The translations under genes and the position numbers were made by a program. The notes beneath the pieces were generated by a model. That model was not told where the DNA came from. It was given only the letters and a program-made list of their open reading frames with translations, and made no database searches. Of a stretch of DNA of 64,000 bases, positions 35,262 to 44,213 are shown one piece after another; the stretch's first letter is position 1, and each line of letters opens with the position of its first letter. The DNA comes from Candidatus Zixiibacteriota bacterium (GTDB lineage: Bacteria; Zixibacteria; MSB-5A5; GN15; FEB-12), in NCBI GenBank assembly GCA_040752815.1, contig JBFMGC010000001.1, forward strand, positions 80,449 to 144,448, written 5' to 3'.

Positions 35262-36095
35262 TCAAATCCTGCCGATGAATCTACGCAGACGCCCCTCATC
35301 TGCCGAGTCCAGCGCTTCGCCGGACGCCGCCAGTTGCTCCATAAGGGCCGAGAGCGCCGGCCGCAGGTAACGCCGATTCTGCCAGAGTATTTGGAATACC
35401 ATTTCGGGGTCCGACTCGGCAACGCGGGTAGCCCCATCATAACTGGACGAGCGAAGTTCGTTTTTGTCAGTTTCAATGGAGGGTAGTTGCTGGAAGACGT
35501 GAGAAAGCGAGTAGGCGAGAAGATGCGGCAGGCTGCTGGTCACCGCGATTACCTGATCATGCCATGGCGCGCTCACTCTAATTGCCCTCGCTCCCAGTGC
35601 CGCTGTAAGTTCGTTTACGACGGCGTAGGCTTGACTGTCGGCGGACTCACCTGGTGTAAGAAAGTAGTTCGCATCCTTGAAAAGCGTCCCGTTCCACGAA
35701 TCGACACCGCGCTTTTCCGTTCCGGCGAGCGGGTGTCCGCCAACGAAATCGCACAAATCCAGGCTCTCGGCTATTTGCGTTATGTCCTGCTTGACCGAAC
35801 CGGTGTCAGTCACAGCTACTTTTGGCCTTAGCGCGTCGTGGTGTCTCTGCAGGATAGCCATGATAGCCACAACCGGCACGGCGATTACTACGATATCGCT
35901 CAGAGCAATTAATTCAGCTTCGGACGAGGCAACGCCGTTCACCGCGCGCCTCTCCAGCGCTGCAGCCGTCAATTCTGTCCGCGGATCAAATCCTACGATG
36001 TTGCCGCACGCGCCCCCGGAACTCAAGCATGAGGCTATCGATCCACCGATCTGCCCCAGACCAAGGATCCCCAGCCTGAGATCGCCGAGCGCCAT
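35262..36095 (-). CDS. tyrA: Prephenate dehydrogenase
   Basis: The 277-residue enzyme oxidises prephenate to 4-hydroxyphenylpyruvate for tyrosine. LGILGLGQIGGSIAS is the Rossmann NAD(P) loop (residues about 7-21). GGHPLAGTEKRGVD carries the catalytic His region of the TyrA family. It starts at ATG 36095, sharing one base with the aroF stop (TGATG). Open frame upstream of this is only overlap with aroF. No ACT domain follows, so tyrosine feedback is not evident. It is the last gene of the ten-gene aromatic operon. Confidence 0.92.
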   Translation of the reverse strand: MALGDLRLGILGLGQIGGSIASCLSSGGACGNIVGFDPRTELTAAALERRAVNGVASSEAELIALSDIVVIAVPVVAIMAILQRHHDALRPKVAVTDTGSVKQDITQIAESLDLCDFVGGHPLAGTEKRGVDSWNGTLFKDANYFLTPGESADSQAYAVVNELTAALGARAIRVSAPWHDQVIAVTSSLPHLLAYSLSHVFQQLPSIETDKNELRSSSYDGATRVAESDPEMVFQILWQNRRYLRPALSALMEQLAASGEALDSADEGRLRRFIGRI

Positions 36096-37111
36096 CACAC
36101 CGCCTTGCCGATTGCCCGACCGATCGTCCGCACCTGATCCATCAAGGCGTCGAATTGGTCGAGGTACAGCGACTGGTGGCCGTCGCACAGGGCGGTTTCC
36201 GGGCTTGGATGAATCTCGATAATGAGGCCGTCGGCTCCGGCGGCCACCGCGGCCAGCGAGACCGGGGCGATCAGCTTGCGGTCACCGGTGGCGTGCGACG
36301 GGTCGACAATGACCGGAAGGTGGGTCAGCGATTTGAGCAGGGGAACCGCGGCGATGTCACACGTGTTGCGGGTCAGCTTCTCGAACGTGCGAATACCGCG
36401 CTCGCAGAGGATGACGTTGTAGTTGCCGTTGGCGAGGATATATTCAGCAGACATAAGCAGCTCCTCGATTGTCGACATCATGCCGCGCTTGAGCAGCACC
36501 GGTCGCGACTGCTTGCCCACTTTCTCCAGCATGGAGAAATTCTGCATGTTCCGGGCGCCGATCTGAATGATATCGACATATTCGGACACCAACGCCACGT
36601 CGTCCTGTGACAGGCACTCTGACACAATCGGCAGACCTACCTGCTCACGCACACGCGCCAGTATCTCCAGCCCCTCCCGCCCAAGGCCCTGAAAGGCGTA
36701 CGGTGAAGTGCGCGGTTTGAAAGCGCCCCCGCGAAGCACTTTGGCGCCCGCCTGCTTGGCCCTGACGGCGGTCTCCAGCACCTGATCATAGCTCTCGACA
36801 GCACACGGCCCCGCCATTACAACCACCTCGCCGTTGCCGATCTTAGTCCCGTTGAAATTGATTACCGTCGACTGCGGCTTAAACTCCTTGGAGGCGAGTT
36901 TGTACGGTTTGAGTATCGGAATGACCGCCTCTACTCCCTCCAGCCCGAGCAGCTTCTCCGGGTCTATGGTGCGCTCGTCGCCGATCGCGCCGATAATTGT
37001 CTTCTCGTCGCCCTCGGAGATGTGGGGCTTGAGGCCCAGGCCCTCGATATGTTTGATCACGCCGGCCATGTCTTTGACCGACGAACCCTTCTTGAGCACG
37101 ACTATCATCAT
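36095..37111 (-). CDS. aroF: DAHP synthase, type I-beta with N-terminal regulatory domain
   Basis: The 338-residue enzyme joins phosphoenolpyruvate and erythrose 4-phosphate, the first shikimate-pathway step. Residues 1-70 form a ferredoxin-like regulatory domain as in Thermotoga DAHP synthase. The barrel shows AGPCAVES, KVLRGGAFKPRTSPYAFQG, IGARNMQNF, KRGM, LCERGIRTFE and DPSHATG, the metal and substrate sites. Placement behind trp genes and before tyrA ties first-step supply to the branch enzymes. It overlaps aroH by 4 bases. Confidence 0.95.
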   Translation of the reverse strand: MMIVVLKKGSSVKDMAGVIKHIEGLGLKPHISEGDEKTIIGAIGDERTIDPEKLLGLEGVEAVIPILKPYKLASKEFKPQSTVINFNGTKIGNGEVVVMAGPCAVESYDQVLETAVRAKQAGAKVLRGGAFKPRTSPYAFQGLGREGLEILARVREQVGLPIVSECLSQDDVALVSEYVDIIQIGARNMQNFSMLEKVGKQSRPVLLKRGMMSTIEELLMSAEYILANGNYNVILCERGIRTFEKLTRNTCDIAAVPLLKSLTHLPVIVDPSHATGDRKLIAPVSLAAVAAGADGLIIEIHPSPETALCDGHQSLYLDQFDALMDQVRTIGRAIGKAV

Positions 37112-37476
37112 TCTTCTCCTCCAGCCAGGTCAGGCCTGAGCCGAGCGGTCTCACGCAGGTAGAGATGGCGGACCTCGTCTTGTTTCATCTCAGTTTCACA
37201 GTGTATCAGGATGCGGATAACCCGCTTCATTGCGCCGGGGACGTCAATTTCAGTAGCGCACAATAAAGGCACGCGGGAGAGACCCATTTCGCGCGCGACA
37301 TAGGCGGGGTAATCGGCATTCAGGTCGGGAGTCGCCGTTATGAAGACCGATGCAATGTGTTCTGCTTCGATCCTGTTGGCCGCAATCAGGCGGGCCAAAA
37401 GATCTCTGGTTGCCTCGAAGACCGCTTCGCGCGAATTGGCCCTGGCGCAGGTTGCCCCGCGTACACCTCGCATCAT
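37108..37476 (-). CDS. aroH: Monofunctional chorismate mutase, AroH class
   Basis: The 122-residue protein begins [20 protein letters not shown] and contains FITATPDLNADYPAYVARE and VPLLCATEIDVPGA, the active-site parts of the trimeric AroH-type mutase of Bacillus. RVIRILIHCET supplies the further arginine. It converts chorismate to prephenate, the substrate of the tyrA product two genes on. The ends overlap trpA and aroF by 4 bases each. Confidence 0.93.
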   Translation of the reverse strand: MMRGVRGATCARANSREAVFEATRDLLARLIAANRIEAEHIASVFITATPDLNADYPAYVAREMGLSRVPLLCATEIDVPGAMKRVIRILIHCETEMKQDEVRHLYLRETARLRPDLAGGEE

Positions 37477-38276
37477 GGATTACCTCCTAATCGCCCGGCC
37501 ACTTCCGCCATAAAACCTCTGAGGTTCCGAAAGTGACCGTCTCCATTGTCCGAATCTATCAGCTCTATGATCTTGCTGCCGATGATGACGCCGTCTGCGT
37601 ACCGTGCCGCCTCGGCGGCCATGTCCGGTGTGGATATGCCGAACCCTATGCAGACCGGCAGCGCGGTCTGTTTCTTTATTCTGGTTGCGCTCTGTCTTAG
37701 CTTTGGGTCGAGCCTCGTACGCGTGCCGGTCGTGCCCGTGACACTTACGAGGTAGAGAAACCCCGAACCGAACTCCGCTATCGAAGCAGCGCGATCTTTG
37801 GGAGTCGTAGGTGTGACCAAACCGATGTACGCCACATCGCGGCGAGCGCAGGTTGAGCGCAGCTTATCGCTCTCCTCCAGTATCATATCCGGCACGATCA
37901 GCCCGCTCACCCCGGAATCACGGCACTCGCCAAGAAACCGCGATAGCCCGGCCCTGAATATCAGATTGCTGTAGCACATGACTACAATAGGTAGAGAATG
38001 GGCTGCAGCTATCGATCTTATAGCGGCAAAACCGCGTGACACCGTAAAGCCGTTGACTATCGCTCGGTGAGATGACCTCTGTATCACCGGGCCATCGGCC
38101 AGCGGATCAGAATGGGGAAAACCGATTTCGAGGATGTCGGCGCCGGAACTGCAGGTCGCATCCACGGCAGGCTTGAAGCGCTCGGGGTCCGGGTACTCCG
38201 CAGTAAGAAACGGAATCAGGGCCTTGCGCCTTTGCTGCCGAAGGCGCGCGAAGGTGTCATCGAGTCTGCCGTTCAT
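37473..38276 (-). CDS. trpA: Tryptophan synthase alpha chain
   Basis: The 267-residue TIM barrel splits indole-glycerol phosphate to indole, passed to Trp[21 protein letters not shown] carries the catalytic Glu and Asp region, slightly varied from the usual [26 protein letters not shown] and [10 protein letters not shown] are also present. The start overlaps the end of trpB by 20 bases. Length is normal. Confidence 0.95.
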   Translation of the reverse strand: MNGRLDDTFARLRQQRRKALIPFLTAEYPDPERFKPAVDATCSSGADILEIGFPHSDPLADGPVIQRSSHRAIVNGFTVSRGFAAIRSIAAAHSLPIVVMCYSNLIFRAGLSRFLGECRDSGVSGLIVPDMILEESDKLRSTCARRDVAYIGLVTPTTPKDRAASIAEFGSGFLYLVSVTGTTGTRTRLDPKLRQSATRIKKQTALPVCIGFGISTPDMAAEAARYADGVIIGSKIIELIDSDNGDGHFRNLRGFMAEVAGRLGGNP

Positions 38277-39447
38277 ATTCCAACACGCTCTGCATGTCCT
38301 TGTCGCCCCGTCCGGACAGGTTGACGACTATGATCTGCTTTGGTTTTGTTCTTCGCGCCAGTCTTCGAGCGTACGCCAAAGCGAAACTCGATTCGAGCGC
38401 CGGGATGATGCCCTCATTCGCACACAGTTCGTGGAACGCAGCCACTGCGTCGCGGTCCGGAACCGTGCGGTAAGCGACTCTGCCCGTCTTTTTGAAATGG
38501 GCGTGCTGAGGCCCCACTCCGGGATAATCAAGACCGGCGCTGATAGTGGTCGTCAAAGATATTTGCCCGTCACTGTCCTGAAGCACGTAGCTGCGCGTCC
38601 CGTGGAGAATGCCCGGCGTGCCTTTGGCAAGCGCGGCGGCGTGTTGTCCGGGGCGGAGTCCCTTACCGGCAGATTCCACACCAATCAGCTTGACAGTCTG
38701 GTCGCCCAGAAACGACGAGAAGATTCCCAGCGCGTTGGAACCGCCGCCGATACACGCGATCACGTAGTCCGGCAGCCGACGAGCGACACGCCGGATTTGG
38801 CTCCGCGTTTCCCGGCCTATGACGGATTGAAACTCACGCACGATCGCCGGGTACGGGTGCGGGCCAACAGTTGAGCCGATGATGTAGTGAGTGGTCGCCA
38901 CGTTGGTTACCCAGTCACGAATTGCCTCCGAGGTGGCCTCTTTGAGAGTGGCGAGACCCGCATTTACCTCACGCACCTCGGCGCCGAGATACCGCATGCG
39001 CAGCACATTGGGCTGCTGTCTGTGAATGTCGTGGCTGCCCATGTAAACGACGCAGCGTAGCCCCATCATTGCACACACCGCAGCGGTGGCGGTACCGTGC
39101 TGGCCTGCCCCGGTCTCAGCTACAATTCGGGTCTTGCCCAAACGCCTGGCCAGAAGTACCTGGCCGATCGTGTTGTTGATCTTGTGCGCACCCGTGTGGT
39201 TTAGGTCCTCGCGCTTGAGGTAGATCCTCGCACCTTTCCACCGCCGAGTCAGATTCTCGGCCAAATACAACGGCGTGGGTCGCCCGCCAAAATCCCGGAG
39301 CAGCTTCGCCAGTTCGCGGCGGAAGGCGACGTCACCGCGCACCCGCAGGAAACACGATTCCAATTCGTCGAGTGCCGCCACCAGAGTCTCCGGTACAAAG
39401 CGGCCTCCGAATTCGCCGTAGTATCCTCGCCGTTTTGCCTCAGGCAT
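38257..39447 (-). CDS. trpB: Tryptophan synthase beta chain
   Basis: The 396-residue PLP enzyme joins indole and serine. [16 protein letters not shown] holds the PLP lysine, [10 protein letters not shown] the catalytic region, and [12 protein letters not shown] the phosphate loop. The start is ATG 39447, with GAGGG 7 bases upstream. A TTG five codons earlier is less likely. The 8-base overlap with trpF and 20-base overlap with trpA favour coupled translation. Confidence 0.96.
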   Translation of the reverse strand: MPEAKRRGYYGEFGGRFVPETLVAALDELESCFLRVRGDVAFRRELAKLLRDFGGRPTPLYLAENLTRRWKGARIYLKREDLNHTGAHKINNTIGQVLLARRLGKTRIVAETGAGQHGTATAAVCAMMGLRCVVYMGSHDIHRQQPNVLRMRYLGAEVREVNAGLATLKEATSEAIRDWVTNVATTHYIIGSTVGPHPYPAIVREFQSVIGRETRSQIRRVARRLPDYVIACIGGGSNALGIFSSFLGDQTVKLIGVESAGKGLRPGQHAAALAKGTPGILHGTRSYVLQDSDGQISLTTTISAGLDYPGVGPQHAHFKKTGRVAYRTVPDRDAVAAFHELCANEGIIPALESSFALAYARRLARRTKPKQIIVVNLSGRGDKDMQSVLEYERQTR

Positions 39448-40030
39448 TCTGGGCCCTCGCAATGAATTGCTCGATCTTTTTTACATCTTTCACGCCGGGT
39501 GACAACTCAGTTCCCCGGGCGACATCGACACCGAAGGGGCGCAGCGCCCGCACCACAGCGGCGACGTTATCAACTGTGAGTTTCCCAGCGATAAGGGTGC
39601 GCTCTCGCAAAAACGCGGCACATCCGCCGGGTACGTGGTAAGAATCGCGCTTTGCCTCGTGTTTGAAGTCACATAATAGGAGATCACCGTTCGCCAAGGC
39701 GCCAATATCGGTCTGTTCATGGGCCCAAAACGACCTGATCCAGGCGCGCCTCGGCTTTCTCACTACCAAATCCTGGTATTCGAAATACACTTGGTAATAA
39801 TCAAGCGCTATGGCACTCGTGCGATCGTACCCAATCAGGTCGATTTCAGAAGCAAACACACCCACAACGTGTGCTTTTTCTCTCACGGCATTCACGATGG
39901 GCTCTACTTGAGTGATATCCACTCGCCGGGGCGACGACGACAGGACCAGGCCGATGAAATCAGCGCCGGCATCGACCGCGGCGATCGCGTCGCTGACTCT
40001 CGTAATACCGCAAATCTTCACTTTGGTCAT
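39440..40030 (-). CDS. trpF: Phosphoribosylanthranilate isomerase
   Basis: The 196-residue barrel begins [20 protein letters not shown], the family start with the catalytic cysteine. It ends with [18 protein letters not shown], the phosphate-binding part that normally reads DVSSGVE..PG.KD. The central region ([20 protein letters not shown]) is diverged. At 196 residues it is slightly short but complete. It overlaps trpC and trpB. Confidence 0.92.
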   Translation of the reverse strand: MTKVKICGITRVSDAIAAVDAGADFIGLVLSSSPRRVDITQVEPIVNAVREKAHVVGVFASEIDLIGYDRTSAIALDYYQVYFEYQDLVVRKPRRAWIRSFWAHEQTDIGALANGDLLLCDFKHEAKRDSYHVPGGCAAFLRERTLIAGKLTVDNVAAVVRALRPFGVDVARGTELSPGVKDVKKIEQFIARAQNA

Positions 40031-40797
40031 ACGCCCATCAACTCCGCGATCTTCTCAGTCATATTGTCTGCGTGCATCACCGACGATCCAACCAGGAAAG
40101 CATCCGCACCGGCATCGCGCATCATCACGATATCAGAGCGCAACTTCAGGCCGCTCTCGGCGATTCGCACGCAGTGATCCGGCACTTGCCGCAAAAGCTG
40201 CGCGGCGGACGATAAGTCGACCTTCATAGTATGAAGATCGCGACTATTTACGCCGATAATACCCGCGCCGGCGTCGACTGCGCGGGCCAGCTCCGCCTCC
40301 GAATGCACTTCCACGAGAGCGTCGATTTGTATTGACGCAGCGAACTCGATGAAAGTCCTTAACTCATGGTCCGACAGAATAGCGGTTATGAGGAGAACGG
40401 CATCTGCGCCGTACGCTTTAGCCTCGGCTATCTGCAGCTTGTCGACAATGAAGTCCTTGCGCAGCAGCGGCAGCGTGACCGACTCGCGGGCCGTGGCAAG
40501 ATCGGCGAGACTACCGCCGAAATACTGCCCCTCGGTAAGCACGCTGACAGCAGCGGCGCCGCACCGTTGGAAACACGCGGCCGTGGCGTGTACGTCCACC
40601 GAATGAACGACGCCGTGGTTGCTGGGCGAAGTTCTCTTTATCTCCAGTATGAAATTCTCCCGGCCGCGCTTGAGCGCCTTGCGAAAGCCGATACCCCCTG
40701 CCCGCAGCTTTAGCAATGCTTCGATTTCTCGCTCCCACCCTTCGTACGATCTCAGACTTAGTTGTGATCTCACGCTTTCAGCGATAGTCGACAGCAT
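40027..40797 (-). CDS. trpC: Indole-3-glycerol phosphate synthase
   Basis: The 256-residue barrel has ILEIKRTSPSNHGV (catalytic Lys, usual form EVKKASPSKG), VSVLTEGQYFGGSLADL, LLRKDFIVDKLQI, and GIIGVNSRDLHTMKVD. It closes the indole ring from CdRP. The ATG shares one base with the trpD stop. Confidence 0.95.
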   Translation of the reverse strand: MLSTIAESVRSQLSLRSYEGWEREIEALLKLRAGGIGFRKALKRGRENFILEIKRTSPSNHGVVHSVDVHATAACFQRCGAAAVSVLTEGQYFGGSLADLATARESVTLPLLRKDFIVDKLQIAEAKAYGADAVLLITAILSDHELRTFIEFAASIQIDALVEVHSEAELARAVDAGAGIIGVNSRDLHTMKVDLSSAAQLLRQVPDHCVRIAESGLKLRSDIVMMRDAGADAFLVGSSVMHADNMTEKIAELMGV

Positions 40798-41822
40798 CAG
40801 GAGATCTCCCGCGATTGCGTCACATATTGCTCAAAGAGTCTTAGTGCTGCTCCCGATCTCAACGCGTTCATCGCCGTTTTATACCCATCCTCGACATTTG
40901 TGACCTTATCTGCGCACAAAAGCCCTACACCGGCATTAAGAGCGGTCACTTTGGTTCGTTCCGATTCCGTACCGCGTAGGACTTCCAGCAACATCGTCAG
41001 GTTGACGCTGCGGTCACCGCCGCGAACGGATTCAAGCGCGAAACCGTTGTTCAGAAGCTCCGGCAGTGAGAGTGATTCGGTTCGAACGTGGCCGTTGGAC
41101 CAGCGATACAGCACATTCGTGTCGCCCGGCAGCAGCTCGTCTACACCGGATTCGTTGTGAAAACTGACAACTCTCTGGTGCGTGAAATGCCCGGCGACTG
41201 ATGCCATCAGGGTGGCATTCCGGTGATTCGATGTCCCAATTATCTGGTGTGTGGCGCGGGCCGGATTCAGAAGCGGACCGATAAGATTGAAGACCGTGCG
41301 AAAACCAAGTTCGCGCCGCACTTTCGCCACCCGCGCCGTGGCGGGATGGTAGAGCGGCGCGAACAGGAAGCAAAAGCCTATCTCGTCCAGCAAGTGTGCG
41401 GAATGCTCCGGCGTGACGTCGATCTTCGCGCCCGCCTCTTCCAGAATGTCCGCCGATCCGCAACTGGAACTGACGGCCCGGTTGCCATGCTTGGCGGTCG
41501 GCACGCCGCACGAGGCCACCACAAACGCAGCCGCGGTCGAGACATTGAATGTATTGGAGCCGTCGCCGCCCGTGCCGCAGCAATCGAATACCGTGGTCTG
41601 ATGATGCGGGACACCGACCGCATGCCTGCGCAGCGAACTCACGCATCCGGCCAGCTCGTCCGGGCGCTCGCCCTTGATACGAAGCCCGGTCAGGAAAGCA
41701 GCGATCTGTGCATCGGTGATCTCGCCCCCGGCGATCGCGTCGATAAACGCTTCGGTCTCCTCGAAGGCAAGCCCTTCTCCTGCTGCCAGTTTGGTCAGCG
41801 TCTCTTTGATCATGACGGCCAA
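40797..41822 (-). CDS. trpD: Anthranilate phosphoribosyltransferase
   Basis: The 341-residue enzyme has FDCCGTGGDGSNTFNVSTAA (phosphate-binding loop, residues about 78-97), KHGNRAVSSSCGSADILE and NLIGPLLNPA, all classical TrpD motifs. It overlaps the end of trpG by 13 bases. TrpG and TrpD are separate genes here, unlike the fused enterobacterial form. Confidence 0.96.
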   Translation of the reverse strand: MAVMIKETLTKLAAGEGLAFEETEAFIDAIAGGEITDAQIAAFLTGLRIKGERPDELAGCVSSLRRHAVGVPHHQTTVFDCCGTGGDGSNTFNVSTAAAFVVASCGVPTAKHGNRAVSSSCGSADILEEAGAKIDVTPEHSAHLLDEIGFCFLFAPLYHPATARVAKVRRELGFRTVFNLIGPLLNPARATHQIIGTSNHRNATLMASVAGHFTHQRVVSFHNESGVDELLPGDTNVLYRWSNGHVRTESLSLPELLNNGFALESVRGGDRSVNLTMLLEVLRGTESERTKVTALNAGVGLLCADKVTNVEDGYKTAMNALRSGAALRLFEQYVTQSREIS

Positions 41823-42379
41823 TCCAGAAAGTTACTGATGATCTGTTTGCCGCAGTCGGTTAGTATCGACTCCGGATGAAACTGCACTCCGAACAACGGG
41901 AACGAATCGTGCATCAAACCCATCACCTCGCCATCTGCGGTGTAGGCGACAGCATGCAACTGCGCCGGCAGGGTTTCTTCGCTGACGATAAGCGAATGGT
42001 AGCGTGTCGCCCGAAACGGATTCGGCAGGCCGGCCAGTATGCCTTTGCCGCGATGGTAGATCTCCGACGTCTTGCCGTGAACGAGCCGTTCCGCCCCCCT
42101 TACCTCGGCGCCGTAGGCCTGAGCGATACACTGGTGCCCCAGGCAGACGCCGAGGATTGGGATTTCGGCCTGAAGAGATTCGATGATTTCCAAGCAAAGC
42201 TGAGCATCGCGGGGATGTCCCGGCCCCGGCGACAGGACGATCTTCTCGGGACGCATCTCGATCACATCGCCGAGCGCAATCTCGTGCGGTCTGAAAACCC
42301 GGACATCACTGTCCCGTTCACCGAAGTACTGAACGATATTATAGATGAACGAATCATAGTTATCTATGAACAGAATCAT
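41810..42379 (-). CDS. trpG: Anthranilate synthase glutamine amidotransferase component
   Basis: The 189-residue class I glutamine amidotransferase begins MILFIDNYDSFIYNIVQYFG. It has LSPGPGHPRDA, the nucleophile in GVCLGHQCIAQAYG and the His-Glu pair in GVQFHPESI. It supplies ammonia to TrpE. In some bacteria the same protein also serves PabB. The start overlaps trpE by 4 bases. Confidence 0.95.
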   Translation of the reverse strand: MILFIDNYDSFIYNIVQYFGERDSDVRVFRPHEIALGDVIEMRPEKIVLSPGPGHPRDAQLCLEIIESLQAEIPILGVCLGHQCIAQAYGAEVRGAERLVHGKTSEIYHRGKGILAGLPNPFRATRYHSLIVSEETLPAQLHAVAYTADGEVMGLMHDSFPLFGVQFHPESILTDCGKQIISNFLDWPS

Positions 42380-43845
42380 AACCGCCCCTCCTCGGCGTCA
42401 GCAATAGCCCGCTTAAGAACCGCTATTTTGTTCCGGGTTTCCAGATGCTCCTGGGCAGGGATAGAATCGGCCACGATACCTGCGCCCCCTTGCAGCAGAA
42501 GCTCGCCGTTGCGCCGAATGATCGTGCGTATCGTGATGCACATGTCGAAATCGCCGGAAAGCGAGAAATACCCGACCGACCCGGCATACGGCCCGCGGGC
42601 AGAACGCTCCTGCTCGGCAATTATCTCCATCGCCCGCAGCTTGGGAGCTCCTGAGACAGTTCCGGCGGGGAATGTGGCCCGGAAGAGATCAAAGTGGTCA
42701 CAATCGGAACGCAGTTTACCGGTCACGGTAGAGGTGAGGTGCATGACATGCGAGTACATCTCCAACTGCAATCTGGACGGCACGCTCACCGTACCGAATT
42801 TGCACACTCTTCCGAGATCGTTGCGGGCGAGATCGATCAGCATCACGTGCTCGGCCCGCTCCTTCTCATTGTGCAACAACTCCTCGGCCAGCCGGTGATC
42901 ATCATCGGGCGTTCTGCCGCGCCGGCGAGTTCCGGCGATCGGGCGGGCAGTCGCGAGGCCATCGCGAAGCTTCACCAGCGCCTCGGGTGAAGAACCGACC
43001 AGCTCGATGTCATCGAAATCGAGATAGTACATGTAAGGCGACGGATTGAGCATACGAAGCGCACGATAGACCTGGAAGCAATCGACAGCGGACTGGCGCC
43101 GCTCACACTGCGAGACCACCGCCTGGAAGATGTCACCCTTGACGATGTGCTCCTTGACCTTGAGCACCATCGCCTCGAAGTCGGCCGGGCTGAAATTGGA
43201 ACGATAGTCGCCGTTGGCGACAGCCGGTTCGCGATGATTCGGCACTCGCTCACCGGCCAGTGTCGATCTTACCTGCTCCAGTGAAACCGGCTCCTTGCCG
43301 GAGTGGAGCGTCCCTCCCCTATGACGCAGCCGCACCAGTTTCATGCGCCTCATGTAGTGATCGAAAACGAGCAGCTTATCGACAAAATAGAACAACCCGA
43401 GAGGCCAGTCCGAACGGGAAAGCAGGCCCTGAAGTTTGGGCTCGAAAAACTTGACGATATCGTATGACGTAAATCCAACTATTCCCCCCAGCAAGGGCAT
43501 CTCTAAACGCGACGAGGTCTCGAATCTATCCAGGATTAGTTTCAGGCCGTCGAACGGGGCGCCCACGGCCGAATGGGGAACGACAGCACTCCCGCTGGCG
43601 GAACTGACTAACGTATCCTGATCGCGAATTTCGATTCGAAGCAGCGGATCAATGCCAATAAAAGTGTAACGTCCGGCCGACTTCGCGTCCTCCGCCGATT
43701 CCAGGAGGAACCGCGCGCCCACCGATTGCAGTTTCATGAAAGCCGACACCGGCGTTTCCAGATCGCCCGGGAGGTCGAGTTCTTCCAGGTCGAGAGGGTA
43801 CCTGGCTTTTGGGGGTTGATCGGCGAGGACGTCGAAGATATTCAA
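42376..43845 (-). CDS. trpE: Anthranilate synthase component I
   Basis: The 489-residue enzyme converts chorismate to anthranilate. FLLESAEDAKSAGRYTFIG near the N-terminus is the tryptophan-feedback site. GSSPEALVKL, PIAGTRRRGRT, LIDLARNDLGRV, TFPAGTVSGAPKLRAME and the C-terminal GGAGIVADS are catalytic. TTG 43845 is chosen as start because GGAGAG lies 4 bases upstream. The in-frame ATG at 43875 lies inside the terminator hairpin of the leader. Expression is predicted to be controlled by the attenuator just upstream, and activity by Trp. Confidence 0.95.
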   Translation of the reverse strand: MNIFDVLADQPPKARYPLDLEELDLPGDLETPVSAFMKLQSVGARFLLESAEDAKSAGRYTFIGIDPLLRIEIRDQDTLVSSASGSAVVPHSAVGAPFDGLKLILDRFETSSRLEMPLLGGIVGFTSYDIVKFFEPKLQGLLSRSDWPLGLFYFVDKLLVFDHYMRRMKLVRLRHRGGTLHSGKEPVSLEQVRSTLAGERVPNHREPAVANGDYRSNFSPADFEAMVLKVKEHIVKGDIFQAVVSQCERRQSAVDCFQVYRALRMLNPSPYMYYLDFDDIELVGSSPEALVKLRDGLATARPIAGTRRRGRTPDDDHRLAEELLHNEKERAEHVMLIDLARNDLGRVCKFGTVSVPSRLQLEMYSHVMHLTSTVTGKLRSDCDHFDLFRATFPAGTVSGAPKLRAMEIIAEQERSARGPYAGSVGYFSLSGDFDMCITIRTIIRRNGELLLQGGAGIVADSIPAQEHLETRNKIAVLKRAIADAEEGRL

Positions 43846-43864
43846 AGGACTCTCCAAAAACAAG

Positions 43865-43893
43865 AAGCCCGCCATCTCTGCGATAGCGGGCTT
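43865..43893 (-). terminator. trp attenuator terminator hairpin
   Basis: On the minus strand AAGCCCGC (43893-43886) pairs with GCGGGCTT (43872-43865) around a 13-base loop and is followed by CTTGTTTTTGG. It is an intrinsic terminator only 20 bases before trpE. Confidence 0.82.
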
Positions 43894-43946
43894 GATTTTT
43901 CGTTATCCTGAAGCGGTTACACCGGCACAGGCCCACTATCGCAGAG
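43876..43946 (-). promoter_or_regulatory. trp antiterminator (alternative leader hairpin)
   Basis: CTCTGCGATAGTGGGC (43946-43931) can pair with GCCCGCTATCGCAGAG (43891-43876) over 16 contiguous pairs, one of them G-U, across a 39-base loop. The second arm takes in most of the terminator's first arm and its loop, so the two hairpins exclude each other. The first arm lies inside the leader reading frame, 9 bases after the second Trp codon. A ribosome stalled there would leave it free to pair. Confidence 0.8.
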
Positions 43947-44021
43947 GCGACGGTACCACCAAAAGTAGACAGTAAAGCTGACTGAGATAAAGAGGGCCGA
44001 TATGAAAGCCGGGGTAATCAT
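43917..44021 (-). CDS. trpL: trp leader peptide with tandem Trp codons
   Basis: ATG 44021 opens a 34-codon frame ending in TAA 43919-43917. It begins MITPAFISAL and carries two adjacent TGG codons at 21 and 22 in YFWWYRRLCDSG. It has no ribosome site. The promoter's -10 box ends 9 bases before the ATG, so the RNA is probably leaderless or nearly so. The stop lies in the loop of the antiterminator. Position, Trp pair and hairpins together make a Trp-sensing leader very likely. Confidence 0.78.
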   Translation of the reverse strand: MITPAFISALFISVSFTVYFWWYRRLCDSGPVPV

Positions 44022-44030
44022 TTCAGATCG

Positions 44031-44058
44031 AATATACCTGGATTTCCATTTTTGTCAA
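44031..44058 (-). promoter_or_regulatory. Sigma-70-type promoter of the trp-aro-tyr operon
   Basis: TTGACA (44058-44053), 16 bases, TATATT (44036-44031) on the minus strand is close to consensus. Transcription would begin near 44024, three or so bases before the leader-peptide ATG. Confidence 0.72.
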
Positions 44059-44142
44059 GGGGGTATTTGGTGTCCGACTGAAAGCCAGATTGACTCCGTT
44101 CGATCCCGCAAACGTCCGGTGGCGGCACTTGCTTACTTTTGC

Positions 44143-44169
44143 GCCGTACGGCCTCGATCGTCGTACGGC
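44143..44169 (-). terminator. Hairpin after the Asp-box protein gene
   Basis: GCCGTAC at 44143-44149 pairs with GTACGGC at 44163-44169 around 13 bases, 45-71 bases past the stop of the minus-strand gene ending at 44214. Only a weak A-rich stretch follows. It may separate that gene from the trp promoter. Confidence 0.3.
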
Positions 44170-44213
44170 AATTCACACCTGCAACCATTTGACCAACAAC
44201 GAGATGTCCGGCC

